A stretch of 64,000 nt of DNA from Halopseudomonas maritima. GTDB lineage: Bacteria; Pseudomonadota; Gammaproteobacteria; Pseudomonadales; Pseudomonadaceae. The stretch spans positions 3,716,001-3,780,000 of the forward strand of contig NZ_CP079801.1 of NCBI RefSeq assembly GCF_021545785.1, read 5' to 3'. The translations under genes were made by a program, and so were the position numbers. Below are positions 9,359 to 17,002 of the stretch, in pieces (position 1 is the first letter of the stretch; every line of letters begins with the position of its first letter). The notes under the pieces were generated by a model that was given only the letters and a program-made list of their open reading frames with translations, searched no databases and was not told the DNA's origin.

Positions 9359-10666
9359 ATGAGTGATTTTCAACAGACGGCCTTGCAGCTGGCGGCACAG
9401 CAGCAGTCACCCGAGTGGCTGGCGGGCCTGCGTGAGCAGGGCGCCAGCACCTGGGGTGAGGCAAACTGGCCGACGCGCAAGACCGAAAACTGGAAGTATC
9501 TGTCGCTGGCGCCATTACAGCAGTATCAGCAGCTGGGTTGGAGCAACGCGCCTGATAGCCACGCACTGGATGAGGTTGAACAGCTGCAGCTGGACGCGAC
9601 CCGTCTGGTGTTCATCAACGGACGCTTCAGCACCGAGCACTCCAGTAGTCTGCCGGCAGAAGTCGTGCGTTTCGGCACCGCCGACGCAGAACAGCGCGCA
9701 TTGATCAGTCAACATCTGGGTAAGGTGGTCGACAGTGAGCGCCACCTGTTTGCTGCGCTGAGCAACGCCTGGGCCGCTGATGGCGTGCTGGTGCACGTGC
9801 CGCGCGGAGTGCGTCTGGAGAAACCGCTGTACGTGGTCAACATCAGTACTCCGCAGCGCACACCGGTAGCCGCCAGCCAGCGCTTGCTGGTGGTGCTGGA
9901 AGACAATGCCCAGGCCGAGCTGATTGAGCATTTTGCCTCTGACGCTCACGCCCAGAACGGCTTCGTTAACAGCCTCACCGAAGTGGTTGTAGGCCAGAAT
10001 GCGCAGGTGCAGCACTACCGTATCAATCTGGAACAGGAAGACCTGCTGCACGTCGGTGGCGTGCACGTAAACCTGCAGCGTGATGCGCGTTTCCATGGTT
10101 TTACCCTGGCTCAGGGTAGTCGCCTCAAGCGGATCGACTATCAGGTCAACATGCTGGGTGAGGGCGCCCACCTGGATTTGAACGGCATCTACCTGCCGCG
10201 CAATCGCCAGGTGATCGACTATCACACCAACGTTGAGCATTGCGTGCCCCATTGCACCAGCAACGAGGTGTTCCGCGGCATCATTGGTGACGCCGCCAAG
10301 GCAGTCTTCAATGGCCGGATTCATATTCATCCGCAGGCGCAGAAGACGCTGGCCGAGCTCAGCAACAAGAACCTGCTGACCTCGCGCACTGCCGAGATCA
10401 ACACCAAGCCGGAGCTGGAAATCTACGCCGATGACGTGCGGTGCGCCCACGGCGCGACCATCAGTCAGCTGGATGAAACCTCGCTGTACTACCTGCAAAG
10501 CCGTGGTGTGTCGCATGCCGATGCCATCACCATGTTGAGCTTCGGCTTTATCAACGAGCTGCTCAACCAGGTGCCGGAGCAGGCGGTGCAGGACTATCTG
10601 CGCCCGCGTCTGGTGTCGTTGTTTGGCCAGGCGAGCGAGATGGTGGGGCAGATCGGTTATGAATGA
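9359..10666 (+). CDS. sufD: Fe-S cluster assembly protein SufD
   Basis: 435 residues, paralogous to SufB in its C-terminal beta-helix, with conserved segments VHVPRGVRLEKPLYV and GRIHIHPQAQKT. It completes the SufBC2D scaffold. A much longer open frame runs upstream through sufC, but the ATG at 9359 lies four bases after the sufC stop and gives the normal length. Its last 8 bases overlap sufS. Confidence 0.95.
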   Translation: MSDFQQTALQLAAQQQSPEWLAGLREQGASTWGEANWPTRKTENWKYLSLAPLQQYQQLGWSNAPDSHALDEVEQLQLDATRLVFINGRFSTEHSSSLPAEVVRFGTADAEQRALISQHLGKVVDSERHLFAALSNAWAADGVLVHVPRGVRLEKPLYVVNISTPQRTPVAASQRLLVVLEDNAQAELIEHFASDAHAQNGFVNSLTEVVVGQNAQVQHYRINLEQEDLLHVGGVHVNLQRDARFHGFTLAQGSRLKRIDYQVNMLGEGAHLDLNGIYLPRNRQVIDYHTNVEHCVPHCTSNEVFRGIIGDAAKAVFNGRIHIHPQAQKTLAELSNKNLLTSRTAEINTKPELEIYADDVRCAHGATISQLDETSLYYLQSRGVSHADAITMLSFGFINELLNQVPEQAVQDYLRPRLVSLFGQASEMVGQIGYE

Positions 10667-11897
10667 GCAGGTAAGGCCACTGGCCTTTGATGCCGAGCGA
10701 GTGCGCGCCGACTTCCCGATTTTGCATCAGGAGGTCAACGGCCACCCGTTGGTGTACCTGGACAACGCTGCTACCACGCAGAAGCCGCGGGCAGTGATTC
10801 AGGCGCTGGTGGACTACTACGAGCAGGACAACAGCAATGTTCATCGCGGCGCCCACGCGCTGGCTGATCGGGCGACGCAGAAGTTTGAAGCGGCCCGTGT
10901 GAAGGTGGCCGAGTTTATCAATGCCGCTGAGGCGCGTCAGGTCATCTGGACCCGTGGCACTACCGAAGGCATCAATCTGGTGGCCGCCAGCTGGGGCCGA
11001 ACCAACCTTAAGGCTGGCGATCGGGTGCTGGTGTCGGCCATGGAGCACCATTCCAATATCGTGCCTTGGCAGCTGGTGGCGGCCGAGAAGGGCGCCAGCG
11101 TAGAGCCAATCCCGGTCGATGCCGAGGGCACACTGGACCTGGCGGCGCTTGAAGACATGCTGGATGAGCGCGTGAAAATGGTCGCCTGTGGCCATGTCTC
11201 CAACGCCCTTGGTACAGTCAATCCGGTCGAGCAGATTGTGCAGCTGGCCCACGCCGCAGGTGCGCTGGTGCTGATTGATGGTGCTCAGGCAGTCAGTCAT
11301 TGGCCCGTGGATGTGCAGGCGCTGGATTGCGACTTTTACGTATTTTCCGCCCACAAGCTGTTTGGCCCCACCGGGTTGGGCGCGCTATACGGCAAGACGG
11401 CGCTGCTCGAGGCGATGCCGCCCTACCAGGGGGGCGGTGAGATGATCGAGACGGTGAGCTTTGCCGGCACGACCTTCAACCAACTGCCTTACAAGTTTGA
11501 GGCGGGCACACCCGATATCGCCGGTGTGATTGCCTTTGGCGCGGCCATTGATTACCTGAACCAGCTCGATCGAGCCGGCGCCGCCGCTCACGAGCAGGCG
11601 TTGCTGGCCTACGCCGAAGAGCGCGCCAACGCCACGTCAGGCGTGCGCCTGGTCGGCACCTCGGCCAACAAGACCAGCGTCATGAGCTTTTTGCTGGAGG
11701 GCGCGCACCCGAACGATGTGGGCATGTTGCTTGATCAGCAGGGTGTTGCGGTGCGCACGGGTAATCACTGTGCGCAACCGATCATGGAGCAATACGGTAT
11801 TCCAGGTACGGTGCGGGCAAGTCTGGCTTTCTATAACACCCGTGCCGATATTGACCGACTGTTCGTGGCCTTGGAAAAAGTACGGCAGTTTCTTTAG
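10659..11897 (+). CDS. sufS: Cysteine desulfurase SufS
   Basis: 412 residues, PLP-dependent group II cysteine desulfurase. The PLP lysine is K233 in FSAHKLFGPTG and the catalytic cysteine is C371 in RTGNHCAQP. It removes sulfur from cysteine and passes it to SufE, encoded four genes downstream. The ATG at 10659 overlaps the end of sufD by 8 bp, suggesting translational coupling; it yields the typical N-terminus leading to VYLDNAATT. Confidence 0.96.
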   Translation: MNEQVRPLAFDAERVRADFPILHQEVNGHPLVYLDNAATTQKPRAVIQALVDYYEQDNSNVHRGAHALADRATQKFEAARVKVAEFINAAEARQVIWTRGTTEGINLVAASWGRTNLKAGDRVLVSAMEHHSNIVPWQLVAAEKGASVEPIPVDAEGTLDLAALEDMLDERVKMVACGHVSNALGTVNPVEQIVQLAHAAGALVLIDGAQAVSHWPVDVQALDCDFYVFSAHKLFGPTGLGALYGKTALLEAMPPYQGGGEMIETVSFAGTTFNQLPYKFEAGTPDIAGVIAFGAAIDYLNQLDRAGAAAHEQALLAYAEERANATSGVRLVGTSANKTSVMSFLLEGAHPNDVGMLLDQQGVAVRTGNHCAQPIMEQYGIPGTVRASLAFYNTRADIDRLFVALEKVRQFL

Positions 11898-11907
11898 GAG
11901 TCATCAG

Positions 11908-12264
11908 ATGAGCGTTGAATCCTTCGATCCCAGTCAACCAGTAGTCACCGTTACCCCTGCCGCGTTGGCGCATTTTCGCCACCAGCTTGGTGGGCAACAG
12001 GGTAAGGCTGTGCGCTTAAGCGTCAAGAAAAGCGGCTGCACCGGGTTCAAGTATGTGATCGACCTGGTAGAGCAGGCGGGCGCCAGTGACCTGCACTATC
12101 AGCTGGATGAGCAGGTTGAGCTGCTGGTTGATGGCGACAGCCTGCAAATGCTGTCCGGCACCGAGATTGATCTGGTGCGAGAAGGCATCAACAAGCAGAT
12201 CAAATTCGTGAACCCCAACGTCAAGGACGAGTGCGGCTGCGGCGAAAGCTTCAGCGTTGACTGA
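11908..12264 (+). CDS. sufA: A-type Fe-S carrier (SufA/IscA/ErpA family)
   Basis: 118 residues of the HesB/IscA fold, with the three conserved cysteines in GCTGFKY and the C-terminal ECGCGESF. It accepts clusters from SufBC2D and delivers them to apoproteins. The ATG is 10 bp after the sufS stop, with a TAGGAG ribosome site. The operon position makes SufA the likely identity, though IscA and ErpA look alike at this level. Confidence 0.88.
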   Translation: MSVESFDPSQPVVTVTPAALAHFRHQLGGQQGKAVRLSVKKSGCTGFKYVIDLVEQAGASDLHYQLDEQVELLVDGDSLQMLSGTEIDLVREGINKQIKFVNPNVKDECGCGESFSVD

Positions 12265-12328
12265 TTCGTCGCTGTTAAGGGCGCGGCCACTGATGCCGCG
12301 CCTTCATGTCTTGCTGTGAGGAACTCTG

Positions 12329-12862
12329 ATGGAACGTCGCATGGTGGTAGCGCGGGCCGACTGCCCGGCTCGCCGAGTCCCCGACGGAACCCCCCTGACC
12401 ATCCCCAAGGATACCTTTGTCACCATCACCCAGGCGCTTGGGGGTAACTACACCGTTACCTACAACGGCCAGATGGTGCGGGTAGACGGTACCGACGCTG
12501 AAGCCCTGGGGCTTGAGCCGGAGCTGCTGTCTTTCCCGGAGGCGGAGGACGACCAAATCCGTGAGGAGCAGGTCTGGGAGGCGCTTAAAACCGTTTATGA
12601 CCCGGAAATTCCGGTTGATCTGGTGAATCTGGGGCTTGTTTATGCGGTCGAGGTTGACCAGTCAGCGCGCAAGGTCACCATAGAAATGACCCTGACAGCC
12701 CCCGGGTGCGGTATGGGGCCGGTGCTGGTCGGAGACGTTGAATACCGCGTTAAGCTGGTGCCCAACGTGGATGAGGTCAAGGTCGATCTGGTATTCGATC
12801 CGCCATGGCAGCGCCACATGATGAGTGAAGAAGCGCAGCTTGAAACCGGCATGTTTTTTTGA
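12329..12862 (+). CDS. sufT: Fe-S maturation protein SufT (DUF59/MIP18 domain)
   Basis: 177 residues: an N-terminal SufT-specific region (about 1-85) followed by a MIP18/DUF59 domain with YDPEIPVDLVNLGLVY and the cysteine-containing TAPGCGMGP loop. SufT is an auxiliary maturation factor found with suf operons in many bacteria. It is placed between the carrier gene and sufE with short gaps, so it belongs to the same operon. Confidence 0.9.
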   Translation: MERRMVVARADCPARRVPDGTPLTIPKDTFVTITQALGGNYTVTYNGQMVRVDGTDAEALGLEPELLSFPEAEDDQIREEQVWEALKTVYDPEIPVDLVNLGLVYAVEVDQSARKVTIEMTLTAPGCGMGPVLVGDVEYRVKLVPNVDEVKVDLVFDPPWQRHMMSEEAQLETGMFF

Positions 12863-12874
12863 GGACAGCTACAC

Positions 12875-13291
12875 ATGAGTCGATTTGGTACGGAGATAAC
12901 CAGCGAGGATATCGTTGATACCCTGTCGTTTTTCGACAGCTGGGAAGACCGTTACAAGTACATCATTGATCTTGGGCGCGAGTTGCCCGAGCTTGATGCT
13001 GCCCAGCGCACCGAAGATAACCTGGTGCGCGGCTGCCAGAGTCAGGTATGGCTGGTTAGCCGCCGCGACGGCGACCGGTTCTATTTTGATGCAGACAGCG
13101 ATGCTTTTATCGTCAAAGGACTGCTTGCCGTGGTGCTTGCTGCCTACAATGGAAAAGACGCAGCCAGTATTCGCGAGTTTGATATCGAGGGGTATTTCAG
13201 CGATCTGAATTTGCTCAAGCACTTGAGTGTTACCCGTGGCAATGGACTACGCGCCATGGTTCAACGTATTCAGACCAGCGCCGCAGCCTGA
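12875..13291 (+). CDS. sufE: Sulfur acceptor protein SufE
   Basis: 138 residues. C54 in VRGCQSQVW is the persulfide-accepting cysteine that takes sulfur from SufS. It starts 12 bp after sufT and is the last clear member of the suf operon; a 176-bp gap follows. The whole Suf pathway is therefore present in one 6.8-kb unit. Confidence 0.95.
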   Translation: MSRFGTEITSEDIVDTLSFFDSWEDRYKYIIDLGRELPELDAAQRTEDNLVRGCQSQVWLVSRRDGDRFYFDADSDAFIVKGLLAVVLAAYNGKDAASIREFDIEGYFSDLNLLKHLSVTRGNGLRAMVQRIQTSAAA

Positions 13292-13467
13292 GCGCCCCGC
13301 AGGGCGAGTGGAATTGATCAGTGCTTCTGTGGCGCAACGCAATCAGCTGTTGTGCCTGACTGCGACAGCGGTTATGGTCGCATTGCGACCGGGTGCCACA
13401 AAGGAGCTTCCGGCGTAGTCGGTCGTGGCGGCTGACTGACAATAACAACAACTGCAGAGTTCACTGC

Positions 13468-14472
13468 ATGCGGACACTCTGGTCCAAGCTGAAAGACGAT
13501 TTTCAGCTGTCCATGATCACGCTGGTTGGTCTTCTGGCTATCGTCGGCATCACGCCCTATGCTGTCTATCGCCTGGGTGAAGGCAGCTGGCTGGTGGGAG
13601 CGACGGATACCTTTCTGGTGGTCAGCAGCCTGCTGGCAGTGCTGTACGCCTGGCGTAGTGGCGATACCATTCGGCCTGGCCAGTTTCTGGCACTCATCTA
13701 CTCGGTTGGCGCATTTCTGGTAGCGGCCAAGCTGGGTGTCAACGGCCTGTTCTGGATGTACGTCCTTATCCTGTTTAACTTCTTTGTGGTGCCGCCGCTG
13801 CAAAGCCTGGTTGCAACCATGAGCACGCTGATCGCGATCTGCGCTTATGGCTGGTTGCACCCCGAACAGGTATTTGCAAGCCGCTATCAAATGGCCTCCT
13901 TCGTGGTGACCTGTCTGCTTTGCGGCTTATTTGCCTTCGTCTTTGCTTTTCGTGGCCGCGTGCAGCGTCGCCAGCTATCGCGCCTGGCCACTCTTGATCC
14001 GCTAACCGGGGTGGGCAATCGTCGCACCATGGATAGCGAGTTGGATATCGCCATCGCCGACAGCAGGCGATACGACCTCAATTTTGGCTTGCTGGTGCTC
14101 GACCTTGACCATTTCAAGCAAGTTAACGACCAGTTCGGCCATGCCGCCGGTGATCAAGTGCTGGTACGCTTTGTGGCGGCAGTGCGAGATGTGTGTCGAC
14201 CCTCCGACCGGCTGTTCCGCTTGGGCGGGGAGGAGTTTGTACTCCTGGTGCCGAAGGCAGACGATGCCAGTTTGCAGACAATAGCCCGGCATATTCAGCA
14301 GCGCGTACGCGAGCAGCTGCGTCGCCCGGACGGCGCGCCGGTGACTGTGTCCATTGGCGGCAGCTTGCTTATGGGGCGGCAGAATAGGGACAACTGGTTG
14401 AAGGTCGCGGATGAGAACATGTACGAAGCCAAGCGTGCAGGTCGTGATCAGACGGTGATCAGGAGCTACTGA
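13468..14472 (+). CDS. Membrane diguanylate cyclase (GGDEF)
   Basis: 334 residues. Residues 15-160 hold about five or six membrane helices with no recognised sensor name; a GGDEF domain follows from about 170. The active site is GGEEF at 253-257, and an inhibitory I-site RPSD lies at 244-247, the usual five residues before it. It should therefore make cyclic di-GMP and be product-inhibited. I use the ATG giving MRTLWSKL because the longer frame adds a basic tail with no hydrophobic character. Confidence 0.9.
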   Translation: MRTLWSKLKDDFQLSMITLVGLLAIVGITPYAVYRLGEGSWLVGATDTFLVVSSLLAVLYAWRSGDTIRPGQFLALIYSVGAFLVAAKLGVNGLFWMYVLILFNFFVVPPLQSLVATMSTLIAICAYGWLHPEQVFASRYQMASFVVTCLLCGLFAFVFAFRGRVQRRQLSRLATLDPLTGVGNRRTMDSELDIAIADSRRYDLNFGLLVLDLDHFKQVNDQFGHAAGDQVLVRFVAAVRDVCRPSDRLFRLGGEEFVLLVPKADDASLQTIARHIQQRVREQLRRPDGAPVTVSIGGSLLMGRQNRDNWLKVADENMYEAKRAGRDQTVIRSY

Positions 14473-14565
14473 GGGTGGCAGCCCAATCGGGCGGTTGCAG
14501 CGTTCTGGTGAGCTGATTACCATCATTGCTATGCCATTGTTGGCAGCAAACTGGAGTCAGCTGTT

Positions 14566-14913
14566 ATGAAACCGACGTTTACTGATCGAGAGTTCTGGCA
14601 AAAACTGGCCAACCATGCCCGGCTTGCCGGTCGCGAAGTGGTAGAGAAAGCGCTCTGCCTCTATTACGCGGCCCGACGCCCGGAAACCCCCAGTTGGGCC
14701 AAAGCCGTTATCTTCAGCGTGCTGGCCTATTTTATCGCGCCGCTGGATGCGGTACCGGACTTTACGCCGTTGGTCGGGTTCACCGATGACCTTGGCGTGT
14801 TCGCATCGGCCTTGGCGCTGGTTGCGATGTACATAGACCGCGATGTGCAGCGCCAGGCCCGTGAGCGGACTGAAAGCTGGTTCGGCCCGCATATCGAAGA
14901 AGTTTTTGAGTGA
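14566..14913 (+). CDS. YkvA-family (DUF1232) small membrane protein
   Basis: 115 residues with the DUF1232 core: a hydrophobic stretch VIFSVLAYFIAPLDAVPDF followed by GFTDDLGV. Function in the family is unknown. It stands alone between the diguanylate cyclase and a convergent DUF411 gene. The ATG has no strong ribosome site (a GTCAGCTG region precedes it) but gives the usual family length. Confidence 0.85.
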   Translation: MKPTFTDREFWQKLANHARLAGREVVEKALCLYYAARRPETPSWAKAVIFSVLAYFIAPLDAVPDFTPLVGFTDDLGVFASALALVAMYIDRDVQRQARERTESWFGPHIEEVFE

Positions 14914-14920
14914 CGCTAGA

Positions 14921-14944
14921 AAGGCCCTGAATTATCAGGGCTTG
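14921..14944. terminator. Hairpin between convergent ykvA-like and DUF411 genes
   Basis: GCCCTGA pairs with TCAGGGC across a short ATTA loop, flanked by A-T pairs. It may stop transcription from both sides but has no long T-run. Confidence 0.4.
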
Positions 14945-14949
14945 CCTGG

Positions 14950-15372
14950 TCAGTGACGGTTGAATACCTGCCGCTGGCCATCGGCATCAATCGCGATGAC
15001 CTCATAGGGGTCTTGTCTGTCCCCCATCTCCATGCCGGGCGAGCCAATCGGCATGCCTGGTACCGCGAGGCCGCGCAGTCCGCTATCTGCCTCTATCGCC
15101 AGCATGTCGCTGGCTGGCACGTGCCCTTCGATGAACATGCCCTTGTAAACTGCCGTGTGACAGGAGCGCAGGTCTGGCGTAATACCCAGTTGTTGCTTAA
15201 GCGCTACCACATGGGGGGTGACATGATCTGTCACCTCAAAGCCATTTTCTTCCAGGTGCTCAATCCATGCGTGGCAGCAACCACAGTTCGGGTCACGGTA
15301 CACATCGATACTGGCGGCCTGAACCAGGCCGGAGCAGAGCAGCAAAGCGCTGGCAAGCAGGTTTCTTTTCAT
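14950..15372 (-). CDS. DUF411 periplasmic metal-associated protein
   Basis: 140 residues with a signal peptide ending in VQAA, then the DUF411 start SIDVYRDPNCGCCHAW, whose C-G-C-C-H motif looks like a metal or thiol site. DUF411 proteins often lie near copper or other metal resistance genes, but none is adjacent here. I choose the second ATG (15372) because a GGAGAG ribosome site lies just before it. Confidence 0.82.
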   Translation of the reverse strand: MKRNLLASALLLCSGLVQAASIDVYRDPNCGCCHAWIEHLEENGFEVTDHVTPHVVALKQQLGITPDLRSCHTAVYKGMFIEGHVPASDMLAIEADSGLRGLAVPGMPIGSPGMEMGDRQDPYEVIAIDADGQRQVFNRH

Positions 15373-15517
15373 TGGTCTCTCCACGAGCTATTGGGCGCTG
15401 CGGCGGGTCGCCCTTGCTTCTGTTACCATGTAAAGGTTCAGTAGTAGGCAGGCTACCTGCTTCGGCTGAATGCTGTCATCCTGATTACTCATCCAGCGGC
15501 CTTGTTGTCATTGCACG

Positions 15518-16696
15518 ATGTTTCTATTGCCATTGATCTTCGCTACATTCGACCGCGGGCTACGCCGGCGCCTTTGCCTGCTTTTGGGCCTGACATCGTG
15601 CGGCTTGTATTCCGCGCCTTTGCTGGCGATGAGCGTGGTTTTTGTGAACCCGGGCAAGCAGGACGAGCCTTTCTGGGCGGATGCAGCCGAGGGCTTGCAG
15701 CATGCCGCCGCCAGTCTCGGGGTGGAGCTGGAGATACTCTACGCTGAGCGTGATCATCTGGCGCAGTTGAGCCTGGTGCGCGAGGTCGTCGAGCGCCCCG
15801 CCACGCAGCGGCCCGATTACCTGCTGGTTGTTGCCGACAAACAGGCGCTTAGCGGACAGCTGGCTCTGGCGGCGCGCGCGGGCCAGCGGGTGTTCGCTGC
15901 CTACAATGGTGTTCAGCGCAAGGAACGCGATCTGTTGGGTTACCCTCGCCAGCGGTGGCCGCACTGGTTGGGTAGCCTGGTGCCGGATGCTGAGGAGGCC
16001 GGGTACATCAGTGCACGGGCGCTAATCTTGCGTGCTCAGCGCAAGTGGCCGGGCGGGCAAAACAATGTGCTCGAGATGGTCGCAATCTCGGGCGACCGCA
16101 CGACGGATACCTCGCGTCGTCGTACCGCCGGGATGCTGCGGGCGACCAGCGAGTTTCCGCGGGTGCATTTGCGTCAGACGGTGTATGGCGACTGGCAGCA
16201 AGAGCATGCCCGCTACCAGACGCCGATTCTACTCAACCGTTACCCCGATATTCGCTTGATCTGGACGGGCAGCGACCTGATGGCGTTTGGAGCCAGTGAT
16301 GGTTTGCGCGGCAGTGGTCGGGCGCCGGGCGAGGATGTACTGCTGTCGACCATTAATATGACAGAGCGCGCGACGCGGGCGCTGTTGAATGGGGAGCTGC
16401 AAACGATGGTGGGTGGCCACCACCTGTCGGCTGCGTGGGCCTTGGTGCTGCTCTACGACTATGACCAGGGTATTGATTTTGCCGAGACCGAAGGGCTGGA
16501 GATGGAAAAGAGCATGTTTACGCTCTTTAACCAGCCAATGGCAAAAACCTATCTGCGCTATCTCGCGGCGGGCCGTCCCCAGGTGGACTATTGCTCCTTC
16601 AGTAAGGTGTGTAACCCCGCTCGCACAGCTTATGACTTCACGATTGCTGGCTGGCTCAAGGCCGCCAGTGAGGCGGTTGAGCTAGGCAATCGTTGA
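15518..16696 (+). CDS. Periplasmic sugar-binding-like protein (type 1 PBP fold)
   Basis: 392 residues with a signal peptide in the first 38 residues, then a type 1 periplasmic-binding-protein fold: SVVFVNPGKQDEPFW, repeated alternation of strands and helices, and a C-terminal lobe. It resembles ABC sugar-binding components but no permease or ATPase gene is near. It could serve a receptor rather than a transporter. The start codon is uncertain, since no clear ribosome site precedes the ATG. Confidence 0.75.
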   Translation: MFLLPLIFATFDRGLRRRLCLLLGLTSCGLYSAPLLAMSVVFVNPGKQDEPFWADAAEGLQHAAASLGVELEILYAERDHLAQLSLVREVVERPATQRPDYLLVVADKQALSGQLALAARAGQRVFAAYNGVQRKERDLLGYPRQRWPHWLGSLVPDAEEAGYISARALILRAQRKWPGGQNNVLEMVAISGDRTTDTSRRRTAGMLRATSEFPRVHLRQTVYGDWQQEHARYQTPILLNRYPDIRLIWTGSDLMAFGASDGLRGSGRAPGEDVLLSTINMTERATRALLNGELQTMVGGHHLSAAWALVLLYDYDQGIDFAETEGLEMEKSMFTLFNQPMAKTYLRYLAAGRPQVDYCSFSKVCNPARTAYDFTIAGWLKAASEAVELGNR

Positions 16697-16784
16697 TCCA
16701 GAGACTGCCGCTGGACAGAGTGCTTGGGCATCGCCTTGCACGGCGCGGTCTGGCTAGACCATCCGGCAAGGCGAGCGGCAGGCG

Positions 16785-16943
16785 CTAGCGCTTGGCGATG
16801 ATCCACACCGCGTGCACGATGCCGGGAATGTAGCCCAGCAGTGTCAGCAGGATGTTCAGCCAGAAAGCGCCACCAAAACCAACCTGCAGAAACACGCCCA
16901 GCGGCGGCAGCAAGATGGCGATCAGAATGCGAAGCAGGTCCAT
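16785..16943 (-). CDS. YqaE/Pmp3-family small membrane protein
   Basis: A 52-residue protein, mostly two hydrophobic helices: it begins MDLLRILIAILLPPLGVFLQ and contains LLTLLGYIPGIVHAVW. This is the Pmp3/YqaE signature of small membrane proteins linked to salt and membrane-potential stress in other organisms. An AAGGAA ribosome site precedes the ATG. Confidence 0.9.
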   Translation of the reverse strand: MDLLRILIAILLPPLGVFLQVGFGGAFWLNILLTLLGYIPGIVHAVWIIAKR

Positions 16944-17002
16944 ATGGTTGTTTCCTTTTGTGGTTCAAGACTCCCTGTGTGACCAGCCAAGCGTCCAATT
17001 GT

